The notes beneath the pieces are model-generated. The model ran no database searches. It saw only the letters and a list, made by a program, of their open reading frames with translations, and was not told the origin of the DNA. Both the position numbers and the translations under genes were made by a program. Of a DNA stretch of 48,120 nt, positions 14,703-25,400 are shown piece after piece. Source of the DNA: an uncultured Bacteroidota bacterium (GTDB taxonomy: Bacteria; Bacteroidota; Bacteroidia; Bacteroidales; P3); NCBI GenBank assembly GCA_902774845.1, contig CACYJU010000016.1, positions 1-48,120 on the forward strand, in the 5' to 3' direction. Within the stretch, counting starts at the first letter, position 1; each line of letters begins with the position of its first letter.

Positions 14703-17456
14703 CTACTGCAAGCGGAATCTCACAGAAACCGATGTACGGTCACCCGATTTCCCCTCGAGATTGCCACGTCCGATGGCGGAGACACGCTCTACGCCGACCC
14801 CTGCAACAAGCATTCTCTGCTTGATTTGATTTGCCTTGTCGAGAGAGCGCGAATAGCACTTCGAGGCGTCAGAGCCAGGACTATCGACAACGATATCCAC
14901 AGCAAGAGATGCGTTCTTGACAAGGAAAAGCGAGAGCTGCTCGATTTCTGCTTCGGCAATCGGTGTGAGCTCGTCAGCGGGATTTACGGAGGAGAGGTGA
15001 GGCAGCCGTACAACACGGCCAGCCAGTTCGTCGGGAGCATATCCACCCATAGGGACATTTGTCTTTGCGCCGCCTTCGATGTCAAACAGAGGCTGCCAAC
15101 GTGATTTCTGCATCAGAGAGACGACGTAGGTCCTTCCAATGGAAAGACGAGCGGTATAGGACTCGCCATCGTTGTCTATACGCACCTCGGATCCAGTCTG
15201 ACTATCGAAAAGAAGACAGGCAACCAAATCGCCCTGAAAGTCGGATATCTTGAAAACAGCATAACCCCCGCCAACAGAAGATGCAAGATTAGCCGCAAAG
15301 ACTTTTGTATGGACACCATCGCGAGGCGAGGAGTAATACAACACACGCCCATCAGCCTTAATGGAGAGAGCGCCCTCAGAGAAAGCGGAGTTGACCTCCT
15401 TGCCAAGGTTATGGGGTTGTGACCACGAGCTCCAGTCGTCAGCGGAAGTGCGGTGCGACACAAAAATATCACCATAACCTAATGCACCCCCTCGGTCGGA
15501 GACAAAATAGAGTGTCTTGAAGTCGCCCGAAAGGACCGGATAGCGCTCACTGTAGCAACTATTGACACGGAATCCCAGATTGACAGGATTGCCCCATCCA
15601 CGGGAAGTGAAGGGAACAAAGTAGATATCGGTGGCGAGGGCAGTATCGCCATGATAGGCCATACCCGAAGGTTGCACATTATATCCCGACGGACGATCAG
15701 ACGCAAGGATCATGCCACTCCCGTCAGGAAGCATGAAACCATCAGTCTCGATATAGTCGGTATTAACCGGGTATGACGGTATTTCGGCAACACGCCATTG
15801 TTTGTCTTTCAGCACAGCTATCAGCAAATCGCCGTCGGCGCCAAGAATCATCTTCTTTCCTGCATCGAATATCGAAAAGACCTTGAACGACGCAGGCGCC
15901 CCCTCAACAGTCATCCGAGACACCGCCGTCATCCTACTACCTTTAATGGTGGCGGTATAGAGCCCCGTGCTGTCTGAACTCAGGGTATAATAAGCAGTGG
16001 TGCCTGACGGACTCACAGCAAAAGAAGAGACATTGCCATCAAGAGCCACAGCGGCAGGCATCTTAGCATTATCATACGGAGCGTTAAGCAGCGACACAAG
16101 CGTAGTGTATGACTCCTTATTATAACCCTGGAATCGGCCTTCAAACTTCTGGCAGGCTTCCACTGCGGCAGTCCAGTCGTTTGAAACAATTGAAGGTTGC
16201 AAAAGCCGCTGCAAAGCGACATACGCAATACGATTGCCATGGAAGGTCTTTATGAGCTCCTTATAGTTCCACGACCGCGACTCATCGTAACGTTCCATCA
16301 GGTTGACAGCCTCGATGTCGGCAGCTTCGTTCAGATCGTCAGACACTGCCGACCGGAACGGATAATCAGGATTATTCTGCGAAAACAGTTCAATCAACTG
16401 ATAAGAACCCTCCTGGGCATAAAATCCGTAGTAATGCTTATAGACATCAGCGTAGCGCGGATCGTGATCAAAATGTTTTATAAAAAGACGGGCCGCCTGG
16501 ACGTCGTTCTCCTGCACAACCATTCGGTAGAGTTCATCTACAGCACGGTCGGCCAATTCGCAATCGCTGTTATTCAAGGCGAATTCTACATACTCATTAG
16601 CAGTATGCAGCTTTTCGTAAACGGCTGTTCGCAGAGAGTCTATACGCTGCACCACAACGACCGACCGAGGGCTGGACGGGTAGGTCTCGACAAATTGCCG
16701 ATAGGCCTCTATAGTGTTCGTCTGGCACGCCTGACGATAAGCAGACTCGGACTGCCGACGTTCGACAGCACGCAAGACCTCTGGATTACCACGATAGTCC
16801 TTTAGATAGTCTCCAACATTGCCAGCATCCTGGTGAGCATCGAAAAGCGAGTCAACCAGTATGGAGATATGCTTCTCGGCGTTCTGAGCCTCATCTGTGC
16901 CGGGATACTGCTTGATGAAGGAAACATAGGACTCGATAGTATTCTGACGCAGAGCCGAACGGTAAGCAGCCTTGACACGCTGGATGCCCGCCAGACGCAC
17001 CACCGTCTTGTCGTCAGGAAAAAAGGTTAGAAACTGATCGACCTCCACGATAGACAGCTCCCCTCCTTCCAACCGTTTTACGGCAAGGTTGGAGATACGT
17101 TTCTTTTGCTCAGCCAACGATTGAAGGGTAACACCTTTGGTAATAAGGCGACGGAGTTCTTTGTCGTGGTCGTTGCCGGAGAGCATCAACCGGAAACGGC
17201 TGTCAGCTCGGTCAATATATTGCTTTGCAAACGGGAGGCTACTCATAGGGTTGCCCTCATCAGAATAAAATTGCGACAAACGCACCAGCACGTCGACATC
17301 GTTGGTATCCTTCAAGTATGCCTTGTGGAGTTTCACATACTGAGACCGGTAATAGTCATTACCAGTGGCCGATGTCTGCGAAAAAATGTCAGAACAACAG
17401 AATACGGTCAACAGAAAAACAACGAACCTGATGACTGCCGACCAACCGTATTTCAT
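14703..17456 (-). CDS. PorE-like envelope protein: helical repeats, PD40 propeller, divergent OmpA domain
   Basis: 917 residues. Signal peptide 1-27 (ends DIFSQ). Residues about 35-450 are helical repeats of TPR-like spacing, with recurring 'IESYVSFIKQYPGTDEAQ' and 'IEAYRQFVETYPSSPRS' units. Residues about 470-740 form a beta-propeller with PD40 motifs (LYFVSDRGGALGYGDIFVS, VLYYSSPRDG). A small beta domain follows, then an OmpA-like C-terminus from about 830. The order matches PorE (PG1058 type), a periplasmic peptidoglycan-binding T9SS component, but this protein is longer. In the OmpA domain the GHTD motif is replaced by VDSPGSD and the LSxxRA Arg by Lys (LDKANQ), so peptidoglycan binding may be weak or lost. 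It lies last in the greA-side gene run, 50 bases after a small secreted protein. Confidence 0.82.
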   Translation of the reverse strand: MKYGWSAVIRFVVFLLTVFCCSDIFSQTSATGNDYYRSQYVKLHKAYLKDTNDVDVLVRLSQFYSDEGNPMSSLPFAKQYIDRADSRFRLMLSGNDHDKELRRLITKGVTLQSLAEQKKRISNLAVKRLEGGELSIVEVDQFLTFFPDDKTVVRLAGIQRVKAAYRSALRQNTIESYVSFIKQYPGTDEAQNAEKHISILVDSLFDAHQDAGNVGDYLKDYRGNPEVLRAVERRQSESAYRQACQTNTIEAYRQFVETYPSSPRSVVVVQRIDSLRTAVYEKLHTANEYVEFALNNSDCELADRAVDELYRMVVQENDVQAARLFIKHFDHDPRYADVYKHYYGFYAQEGSYQLIELFSQNNPDYPFRSAVSDDLNEAADIEAVNLMERYDESRSWNYKELIKTFHGNRIAYVALQRLLQPSIVSNDWTAAVEACQKFEGRFQGYNKESYTTLVSLLNAPYDNAKMPAAVALDGNVSSFAVSPSGTTAYYTLSSDSTGLYTATIKGSRMTAVSRMTVEGAPASFKVFSIFDAGKKMILGADGDLLIAVLKDKQWRVAEIPSYPVNTDYIETDGFMLPDGSGMILASDRPSGYNVQPSGMAYHGDTALATDIYFVPFTSRGWGNPVNLGFRVNSCYSERYPVLSGDFKTLYFVSDRGGALGYGDIFVSHRTSADDWSSWSQPHNLGKEVNSAFSEGALSIKADGRVLYYSSPRDGVHTKVFAANLASSVGGGYAVFKISDFQGDLVACLLFDSQTGSEVRIDNDGESYTARLSIGRTYVVSLMQKSRWQPLFDIEGGAKTNVPMGGYAPDELAGRVVRLPHLSSVNPADELTPIAEAEIEQLSLFLVKNASLAVDIVVDSPGSDASKCYSRSLDKANQIKQRMLVAGVGVERVSAIGRGNLEGKSGDRTSVSVRFRLQ

Positions 17457-17507
17457 TGTCTCAAAGAAGTGTTACTGTACCTTACCCCTCACACGAACGA
17501 CAAAGCA

Positions 17508-18026
17508 TCAATTTGCCGTGATGCTCTGCATTATATCAGTAAACTCTTTTTCGAATTGCGGATATGTGTCTTTAGATGTCTCAAGACGGAACTCAAAGAC
17601 GGTGTTCTTCACCTTGAAATACATCATCTGGAACATATAGTCCTTGTGGTCGTCAAGGTTATTGTATGCACCCACGTATGCGATTCCACCCGAACCAGGC
17701 AAGCCTTCAACGCTTTCGGTAAGCGACTGGAACGGCTGGTTAAGATAACGGAGGTAAGCCATATCAAAAGCCGAGCCCTCAAAATTACGCTTAACATAGA
17801 TGCGGAGGTGCGGCAGGATGGTGTCACCCTTCTCATCGATGACGAACTTACCACAATAAGAATAAAGATAGGCCACGGTATTCTTGTCGACGGTCAGCGT
17901 CTGAAGATACTTCCATCCACCATTGGGGAAAGAGAACCTAACGTTGGTGTTGGGAACAGTAATCTGCGCACGACCGCAAAAAACCATCGCTATGACAAAA
18001 AACAAAAGGAGAAATGATTTACGCAT
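17508..18026 (-). CDS. Small secreted protein of unknown function
   Basis: 172 residues. Signal peptide 1-21 (MRKSFLLLFFVIAMVFCGRA, cleavage near AQ). One alpha/beta domain of about 150 residues follows, with the pattern FSFPNGGWKYLQ at the start and FEFRLETSKDTYPQFEKEF at the end. This resembles the PsbP/DUF1795-like small folds, but I cannot assign a family. It lies between a glycosyltransferase and the PorE-like protein with short gaps on both sides, so it may share their transcript and act in the periplasm. Confidence 0.7.
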   Translation of the reverse strand: MRKSFLLLFFVIAMVFCGRAQITVPNTNVRFSFPNGGWKYLQTLTVDKNTVAYLYSYCGKFVIDEKGDTILPHLRIYVKRNFEGSAFDMAYLRYLNQPFQSLTESVEGLPGSGGIAYVGAYNNLDDHKDYMFQMMYFKVKNTVFEFRLETSKDTYPQFEKEFTDIMQSITAN

Positions 18027-18048
18027 GACTATTGGTTATTAATGGTTA

Positions 18049-19245
18049 TCACTGGATTATCTTATTATAAAACGACATTATTCTCTCTGTTTGCTTCTGG
18101 ATATTATACTCCGACTCAATCAGCATCCTCGCAGACGAACCAACCTTAGAAGCAAAGTCGGCATTGTCTATGCATTGCCTTATTTTTTCAACAAACGCCT
18201 GCGGTGAGTCGGCAATCAATATATTTTCACCGTCGGAATACTTTATACCCCGAGCCGCCACAGTTGTTGCCACCACCGGCTTGCCCATAGACATAGCCTC
18301 AAGTATTTTCACACGTATGCCGCTACCTGAAAGCAGCGGGACCACATTGACAGCCCTGGACTCCATAAAAAGCGCGGCATCGTCAACCTCGCCGACAATG
18401 GTCACCCCGTCAATTTGGGCATTCAACAAACGCTTTGGCATACGACGGCCTGCCAGGAACAGTCGCACCTGGGGCATACTTTTATGAAGTAGCGGCCAAA
18501 CCTTGTCAAGAAACCAGTCGATGGCTTCAATATTGGGTTTCCAGTCCATTGAGCCGATATGGAAAAGCGAAAACTTATCAACCACAATATTATCTGCCTT
18601 ATCATGCGGTTCGATAGCAAACGATACCGTAGTTATCGGCTTGCGGCAACCCATCTCACGGAACACCGCAGCATCCTCATCAGTAATGGATATTACACCG
18701 TCATAGTCGTTGACATGTTCACGCTCATAGACATCCAGTGCCAACGAAAGGTGCTTAAGATACCACTTACGGAATGGATTTCGCTCGCCGCTGGAGAGCT
18801 GACGCCAAATACGATTTTCGACGTTGTGGGCTCGAAGGATGATCTTTGCAGAACTATACTTTCTTACCGTCTCAACGTACGGAGTCAAAAAAACACTTTC
18901 AACATGGACCACGTCGAACTCTTCGCTCTTCAGGATCTCGACAAGCTTGTCGTTGAACGCCTGACTGATATAACGTTTAACGTGGTAAGACTGCCCACAA
19001 AGGAGCGACACAAACGCTGAAAGGGGTTTGATGCGAGTATCGACATAAACCGCTTCGATAGCGGTCTTATCAATATATGATCGCGGTATCCTTGACGCAT
19101 CGTACGGGTGCTTGTCGGTACTCACAGTCAACACCTTCACTTCACATCCCGCGAGGAGCAAACCCCGAGTGACGCTGTCTATGGCCAAAGTGCCACCGTC
19201 GACAGGCGGATAGGGCGGTTTGTAACACAGCTGGAGTATTCGCAT
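18049..19245 (-). CDS. Glycosyltransferase, family 4 type (GT-B)
   Basis: 398 residues, soluble, two Rossmann-like halves. The N-terminal half starts MRILQLCYKPPYPPVDGGT, the glycine-rich acceptor loop typical of GT4. The C-terminal donor half has the FHIGSMDWKPNIEAIDWFL motif and VPLLSGSGIRVKILEAMSMG followed by KPVVATTVAARG, where the Glu of the E(x7)E region binds the nucleotide sugar. It should add a sugar at the cytoplasmic face to a surface polysaccharide, LPS or glycolipid. No other polysaccharide genes are in the window, so it is probably a stand-alone enzyme. In T9SS bacteria such genes can feed A-LPS, which anchors secreted cargo, but that link is not shown here. Confidence 0.88.
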   Translation of the reverse strand: MRILQLCYKPPYPPVDGGTLAIDSVTRGLLLAGCEVKVLTVSTDKHPYDASRIPRSYIDKTAIEAVYVDTRIKPLSAFVSLLCGQSYHVKRYISQAFNDKLVEILKSEEFDVVHVESVFLTPYVETVRKYSSAKIILRAHNVENRIWRQLSSGERNPFRKWYLKHLSLALDVYEREHVNDYDGVISITDEDAAVFREMGCRKPITTVSFAIEPHDKADNIVVDKFSLFHIGSMDWKPNIEAIDWFLDKVWPLLHKSMPQVRLFLAGRRMPKRLLNAQIDGVTIVGEVDDAALFMESRAVNVVPLLSGSGIRVKILEAMSMGKPVVATTVAARGIKYSDGENILIADSPQAFVEKIRQCIDNADFASKVGSSARMLIESEYNIQKQTERIMSFYNKIIQ

Positions 19246-19308
19246 CAGTGAAGGTTAGTTATTATTACTCTATCTAATAATTAACAAATAATTGCCCATT
19301 TTATTGCG

Positions 19309-20262
19309 TCATTCACCCTCCTTGGGGAGCGCCTTGAAACCAAGACCCATGATTTCAGAACTCTCTATGACATTGACGAAAGCATTGGGGTCAAGATAAC
19401 GCATATTCGACTTGAGCTTGACAAGGCCAGTACGGTCGAGCGTAACATAAATCATGCGACGTTCCTGTCCCTTGTAGAGTCCCATTCCCGAGAAGCATGT
19501 ACCACCACGTTCAAGATCGTTGATGATAAAGTTCTTCACCTCTTCTATCTTGTCAGTCACGATAAACACGGTCTTATAGGTGGTGAAGCCCTCCACTATA
19601 AGGTCGATTATCTTGCTCTCAATATAGATAAGCACTATCGAATATATAGGAAGGCGGATATTTCCAATCACCAAAGTCGTGAGGGAAATACAGCTGTCCA
19701 CAATCAAAACCAGAACTCCAAGCGAAATCTTGGTGTACTTATGGACGATCATCGAAATAATGTCACTACCACCAGATGTGGCCCCAGCTCTGAATATAAC
19801 GCCAATAGCAACACCATAGATTATACCCGAAACAACAGTGTTCAAGAAGAAATCGGGCATGAAATATCTTTCCACATCCCCGACCTTGAACGAAAGTGCG
19901 GTGTGAGCCTCGTCGATAACATCCATAAATTGCCCATCGTAGATAACAGGCTTGTAGCCCCATGTACTTTCGAGCAGGAACGTGAATATCGGAATGAGTA
20001 TAACCGACAAAATAGTCTTCACCCCAAAACGCGGGCCAAGAATAATGGTACCGATAATAAGCAACGGGATATCCATACAGATACCAGCCAAAGATATCTT
20101 CCACCCCCACAATGCATTAAAAACGTTGGCAAGACCATAAACGCCACCCGGCGCAAGATGGTAGGGGTTGACAAACATCACATCGCCTACAGCGAAGAGC
20201 ATACTTCCTAGTATAACCAGGCTGTATGACAACACCTCTTTTTTAATCTTCTCTATCTTCAT
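19309..20262 (-). CDS. YitT-family membrane protein with DUF2179 domain
   Basis: 317 residues from the ATG at 20262, chosen because AGAGG lies 9 bases before it and the ATG at 20289 adds only a short polar leader. Five to six membrane segments span about 15-215, including the conserved FVNPYHLAPGGVYGLANVF and RAGATSGGSDIISMIV motifs of the YitT family. The C-terminal soluble DUF2179 domain follows (CFSGMGLYKGQERRMIYVT, MRYLDPNAFVNVIESSEIMG). The family's substrate is unknown; a transport role is assumed. The gene follows the HIT hydrolase by 46 bases. Confidence 0.9.
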   Translation of the reverse strand: MKIEKIKKEVLSYSLVILGSMLFAVGDVMFVNPYHLAPGGVYGLANVFNALWGWKISLAGICMDIPLLIIGTIILGPRFGVKTILSVILIPIFTFLLESTWGYKPVIYDGQFMDVIDEAHTALSFKVGDVERYFMPDFFLNTVVSGIIYGVAIGVIFRAGATSGGSDIISMIVHKYTKISLGVLVLIVDSCISLTTLVIGNIRLPIYSIVLIYIESKIIDLIVEGFTTYKTVFIVTDKIEEVKNFIINDLERGGTCFSGMGLYKGQERRMIYVTLDRTGLVKLKSNMRYLDPNAFVNVIESSEIMGLGFKALPKEGE

Positions 20263-20308
20263 ATTGGTGAGCCTCTTTTCAATTAACACATCACAAGACC
20301 GTTCCGCA

Positions 20309-20704
20309 TCACAGCTTTATCTCCTGAGCGATTTTGCCAGCCAGCTCTGACAACTCTTCCGGAGTCATTTCTACATGTTTCGAAAAATTCAGGTCGGCAG
20401 GCGTATTCAACGGGATAAGGTGCACGTGAGCATGGGGCACGTCGATACCGACAACAGCCATCCCCACCTTGATGCAAGGACAAACTTTCTTCAATCCGAC
20501 GGCAACCGTTTTGCTAAAAAACATAAGTTTGGAATAGAGCTCGTCCTCAATATCGAATATGTAATCTACCTCTTTTTTCGGAATACAAAGCACATGTCCC
20601 TTGGCGACTGGATTAATATCCAAGAAAGCGAGGCAATCCTCATTTTCCGCCACCTTGTAGCAAGGGATCTCGCCTGCAACTATTTTTGAAAATATAGAAG
20701 CCAT
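20309..20704 (-). CDS. HIT-family nucleotide hydrolase
   Basis: 131 residues, full HIT fold: MASIFSKIVAGEIPCYKV start, LAFLDINPVAKGHVLCIPKK, and the active site HAHVHLIP at about residues 98-105 (HxHxHxx) with the central His as nucleophile. The Hint-type enzymes hydrolyse adenosine phosphoramidates or related nucleotides in the cytoplasm. The gene lies 41 bases after greA, an arrangement frequent in Bacteroidota, and is probably co-transcribed with it. Confidence 0.95.
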   Translation of the reverse strand: MASIFSKIVAGEIPCYKVAENEDCLAFLDINPVAKGHVLCIPKKEVDYIFDIEDELYSKLMFFSKTVAVGLKKVCPCIKVGMAVVGIDVPHAHVHLIPLNTPADLNFSKHVEMTPEELSELAGKIAQEIKL

Positions 20705-20745
20705 ATCTATTGTTTTTTTATGTTTTTGTCTCTACACATTCGACA

Positions 20746-21219
20746 CTACCTCTCAATCGAGAGTATTTCGAAATTCATCGTTCCAGCCGGAACTTTCACT
20801 TCCACAACATCACCTTTCTTCTTACCCAAAAACGATTGAGCAAATGGAGATGTGACCGAAATCTTGCTTTCCTTAAGGTTTGCTTCGCTTTCTGGCACAA
20901 TAGTGTAAGACTGCTTTGCCTTGGTTTTCACATTCATGATGTTGATCTTTGAAAGCAGAAGCACTTTGGATGTATCAATCTTCGATTCGTCCAGCAAACG
21001 TGCGTTTGCTACCAAATCCTGAAGTTTTGAGATACGTGCCTCCAGATGGCCCTGAGCCTCTTTTGCAGCGTCATATTCGGCATTTTCCGAAAGGTCACCC
21101 TTGTCGCGAGCCTCTGCTATTGCAGCAGAAGCAGCAGGACGCTCGACAGCGATAAGATGATGGAGTTCATCTTTCAATTTCTGTAAGCCTTCTTCACTAT
21201 AGTATTTAATCTCAGACAT
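20746..21219 (-). CDS. greA: Transcription elongation factor GreA
   Basis: 157 residues, the usual length. The N-terminal coiled coil carries the acidic tip GDLSENAEYDAAKE (about residues 41-54), whose Asp and Glu reach the RNA polymerase active site to stimulate cleavage of backtracked RNA. The C-terminal FKBP-like domain ends with SPFAQSFLGKKKGDVVEVKV. It is the first gene of the minus-strand run greA - HIT - yitT. I see no TAnnTTTG promoter upstream; the region from 21220 to 21300 is AT-rich. Confidence 0.97.
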   Translation of the reverse strand: MSEIKYYSEEGLQKLKDELHHLIAVERPAASAAIAEARDKGDLSENAEYDAAKEAQGHLEARISKLQDLVANARLLDESKIDTSKVLLLSKINIMNVKTKAKQSYTIVPESEANLKESKISVTSPFAQSFLGKKKGDVVEVKVPAGTMNFEILSIER

Positions 21220-21308
21220 AATAATTATTTAGTTTTTGAGGTGTTTTTATTGTTTTTAGTATTCTTCTAATAACCCTGGATATACCTTTTGATGAAAGGT
21301 ATCTAAAA

Positions 21309-21340
21309 ATTAGGAAAGGCTTTTTAAGGCCTTTCCTAAT
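21309..21340 (-). terminator. Intrinsic terminator ending the secDF/porV unit
   Basis: A perfect 12-bp stem, ATTAGGAAAGGC (21309-21320) with GCCTTTCCTAAT (21329-21340) and an 8-base loop, followed on the minus strand by TTTTTAG. It starts 26 bases after the stop of the PorV-family gene. Confidence 0.9.
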
Positions 21341-21365
21341 CAAAGGGGATATAAATACGATGTCC

Positions 21366-22451
21366 TTAGAACTTTATCGTTGCACCTATCGAATGCGAAC
21401 CTTTCAAAGGCGCTGCTGCACGATACGCATACTCAAGTGCGAGAGTAGGACGCATGGCACCATCAGCCTTTTTCTTTGTCAGCGGGATGTCTACCGAAGC
21501 ACCTGCACAGAGTCCCGTATTAGCGGTCGTGCGGGCAGCCTTGGTCATCTTCTCAAAGGTGAAGATGTAGCCGGCACGCAACTGCATAATGTTGAACAGC
21601 GAATACTCAAGACCAACAGTAATGTTGTCCTTCAAGAATGCATTCGATGTGAAACTTGCAGCCATTGTGATACGCTGTTCACCAGCCGGGATAAGGAAAT
21701 CGTACGATGCACCGATATTCAGGCAGGTGGGAAGCTCCATACTAGCCTGACGATATTCAACAGTCTGGTCGTTTCCTGCATCGTTTTCGATAGATAAAGA
21801 ATGTCCAACACCCTTATAGCTATAAGCTGGACCCCAGTTCTTAAGAGACATACCGAACTTCAACTGGTCGTTTTCACCTGTCACATACTGTATACCAGCG
21901 TCGACAGCAAAACCCGTTCCGCGGATGTCTGCAGTCTGCTCGGTGACGAGCTTCAAATTAAATCCAGCATGAATACTCTTGGTAAACGAATGAGCGTAAG
22001 CCAAATTGATATTCATAAATGACGGGCTGAACGTACCATTAGCACCTGCGTCTGGACTTTCCACTGTCGTAACCTCGATATCACCGAAACTCATAGCTGT
22101 CACAGATGCAGCCACAACACCGCGGTCAAAAAGCCTAACAGCTATACCGAACGAGTTGATGCCGGCACCACTGCGAAGGCCTGATTTACCTCCGAGGTAG
22201 ATAGTGTTAGTATAGGCGAACTCCATCTTGTTGATAAAGGCAATACCCGCCACATTCGAATAGAATGCGTCAAGACCTCGAACATTGGAAACGCTCACAT
22301 TACCCCAACCTGCACTATGAGCCCAGGGATTGATAAGCAACTGAGTGGCTCCTGCCGTACCGCGACGCTTGTCGTTGCCGGCATAGACGTTGCCAACAGC
22401 AACCGCCAGCAACAAAACCACAACTACCGATATTCTATATATATTCTTCAT
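21366..22451 (-). CDS. PorV/PorQ-family outer-membrane beta-barrel protein
   Basis: 361 residues from the ATG at 22451, which begins the signal peptide (MKNIYRISVVVVLLLAVAVG, ending VYAG); the ATG at 22478 adds a polar leader. The family N-terminus is clear: TAGATQLLINPWAHSAGWGN, then ALDAFYSNVAG-like LDAFYSNVAGIAFINK. A 14-strand FadL-like barrel follows, with the final strand GSHSIGATIKF ending in Phe. PorV-type barrels shuttle T9SS cargo from the secretion channel to the attachment complex. This one is the last gene after a huge T9SS-type cargo protein and a receptor-like barrel, so it may serve that cargo in particular. Confidence 0.85.
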   Translation of the reverse strand: MKNIYRISVVVVLLLAVAVGNVYAGNDKRRGTAGATQLLINPWAHSAGWGNVSVSNVRGLDAFYSNVAGIAFINKMEFAYTNTIYLGGKSGLRSGAGINSFGIAVRLFDRGVVAASVTAMSFGDIEVTTVESPDAGANGTFSPSFMNINLAYAHSFTKSIHAGFNLKLVTEQTADIRGTGFAVDAGIQYVTGENDQLKFGMSLKNWGPAYSYKGVGHSLSIENDAGNDQTVEYRQASMELPTCLNIGASYDFLIPAGEQRITMAASFTSNAFLKDNITVGLEYSLFNIMQLRAGYIFTFEKMTKAARTTANTGLCAGASVDIPLTKKKADGAMRPTLALEYAYRAAAPLKGSHSIGATIKF

Positions 22452-22487
22452 TTCTGTAGATGTTTTTTGCGTTTTCATTCATTTGCC

Positions 22488-25400
22488 TTAGAAACCGAAA
22501 GAGTTCAAATCGACCGGACGCATGGTACCGAACCACTTGATAACACGGTATCCTATATTCGGCACTTCGACATGTATCAGATACATACCTCCTGCGATAG
22601 GTATACCCTCATGGTTGTGCAAATCCCAATCTATAACATACTTGTACGTTGGATCACTGTCACCAGCCGTAGGTCCAAGTTTTCTAACCAATGTACCATC
22701 CAATGTGTAGATTGATATAGTCGTGCCACCAGGAACATTGACAAAGCGGACCTTGGTCTCCAACTGGCTTGCCGTCTCGTAAGCACTGGAACTGTAATAC
22801 GGATTCGGCACAACATTGATAAGACTCAAAATCGAATCCTTGTAGTCCTTCGTGACATCATTGGCAAGAGCCTGACCAGTAAGTGTTGCTATATCCTCTG
22901 AGAGCTCGAACATATACATAGGACGGTTGCTGTTTTGTGATTCAGACAACGGACGACGTGTTGCGTTAGGTCCATAGTACAAACCATACTGTGTGGGAAC
23001 ATCTATGTCAATAGTCACATCACACGGGATGTCCTTTGGATTGTAAAACTCATAACGTCTATCAACCAAAGGCATATTAACCCATGCCACCGATGAGAAC
23101 AGCAACGACATAGCGTCACGTACCTCATTCACTGAGGCTTTTTCAATCTCATCCTTCAGCAAACCATGGTCATAGGCAAGGTTCTGCTGCTGACTCGGAG
23201 TGGGATCCTTGGTTGTCATGACCTTCTCTGATATACGTAACATCTGCAGTGCATAGCGGCCAGCATCGTATGACGGTGTGGTGTAACTATATGTTTCGAC
23301 AGAAGTACCTGCACCAAAGATCTTGTAGAACGGCTGCTCTATTGCGTTCATCACATAGATGAAGTGACGACCACCCATCACATAGTTCTGTGTACCGTCC
23401 ATCATTGTGTTGACGGGATTCCAGAGCATATCTCTACCGTTATACTGCACATAACGTGAATCCTCTCCGAACATAATATTCAAACGCTCACCAGTAGTGG
23501 TGTTAATCGCATAACCCGGGAACCATCCCATACCCATATCAGATATGTAGTTTGGACTATTGGGATCCTCCGAAGCCATGCGGACACTCGAAGTGTCTCC
23601 GTTCTTATCCACCGAAGCATGACGACGGATCTGGAACTTACGTGCATTACCCTCAGACTGCTGATAGTCGTCGCACATTTCCAATACCGGACATCTCGTC
23701 CACTTGGATGTATCCGATGTCAAAACGATACGCACACTCGGCAGCGACTTAATATCGTTAAAGATCAAAGCCTTGTTGCACGCATGCGACATCAGCTTAC
23801 GCATGGTTCTCCAATACGACAAATAAACGTTTGTGTAACGAGGTATTGCATGCAAACTATCAAGAAAACGCTGAGGAGCGATGTAGTATTTCATGCAGAA
23901 TCCCGGATGGAAGTCGCGGGTCGACACAAGCTTGTAAGGTGACCACAAACCTCCAACAACATCTTCAAACACCTGATACTTGTCAAACGGATCGGCCTGG
24001 ACACTCGAACCACGAGAGGCAGTAACCATATAGTAATCCTCGTCGAGGTACTCTTCATAATCCGAAATAGCCTCATCCGAATTCTTGAATGTACCGAGGC
24101 TACCAGCAGCATACTGCGCACCCGAACGGATCCAGTTGTAGCTCGGGTCACCATCATAGTCAGGAATACCCGACAGCCACTGTTTTTCGTTGTCAGCGAA
24201 TTTCATCGACGACGAAAGCAGCGATCCATCATTTACATATCCACCAGCCACAAACGTTCCAAGGTTGGTAGGCATCGTACTGATTGTGTAAGAATCTCCA
24301 ACTGCCTTGGGGTTGGTTATTGCAACGGACACTCCCAAATCAAGGAACAGCTGCTCGTTGTAACGTCCAATGGCGTAGTCAGCTGTGTCGCTGTAGACTG
24401 GAACTGAATCTGCTGTGTAATAAAGCGGCTCAGTCGGATTCTCCTTGGTAATAACCCACTTCGAATTATCGTTAACACCCATGAACTTGACAACGAACTT
24501 GCCAGGTTTGATATTCAACGGGTCTATCACAGTGACATTCACCGGACCGTAATTCTCCTTATACACAGGGTTGTTTATCAAGCAAGCATCTGTCAAAGTC
24601 ATCTTACCAGTAACCGTATCGAGCAAGGAATATCCCGGAGCCTTGCCAGGAACGCCTTTGGGTCCCATAAGTTCCTCTATCGACTCATCTGTCAGACGTA
24701 AAACTGATCCTCCATTACCATAACCTTCGACACGGGTAATAAGCGGTTTCATGCCAAACTCGGCCTGAACCAATGTACCGCCGTTTTCATTCGTGGGATC
24801 GTGCGGGATAACAGTGATCGGGGTGATAGTACGTCCCCATTCGTCGGTACGACCGGCGAGATAGGGCTCCTTCTGACCATCAAGCATATCAGGCGAAGTC
24901 TGCGAATACTCTTTGAATCTGTTGTGTGCATAAGCAATGCAAACGTAGTAATACTCCTTGTTGTTCACCAACGCACGGTTCGTTCCAGTAGAGAACTGGT
25001 CTGTAGTGATACGGAACACATGCTGCAAGCCGTTGTTGGCGCCGTTCACCATAATATTAGCCGAAAGAAGGCCTGTCGTAGAGTTGGTCGTATAGTTAAC
25101 CAGCGTTCCGATGGGCACCGTCGGCGAATCAAGAGTATCGTCATAGTAGTTTTCAAGGTCACACTGGGCAACCAAACGGGCCTTGGTGATATCGCTTATG
25201 TCGGCGATGGATGTTTTCGCATCTTTCAGCTGATAGATCTGATATCCCTCAAACTTGTAACTTCTTTCTTCATCAGAATATCTGCGGCGGTTGCCGTTAG
25301 CATCTGTGTAGTACGTCGGTATGGCGGGGTCAAGTTCGACATAATCCTCTCCCATCGAAGCATCGTTCTGATAGGTGATATAAAGGATGACCTCGTTCTT

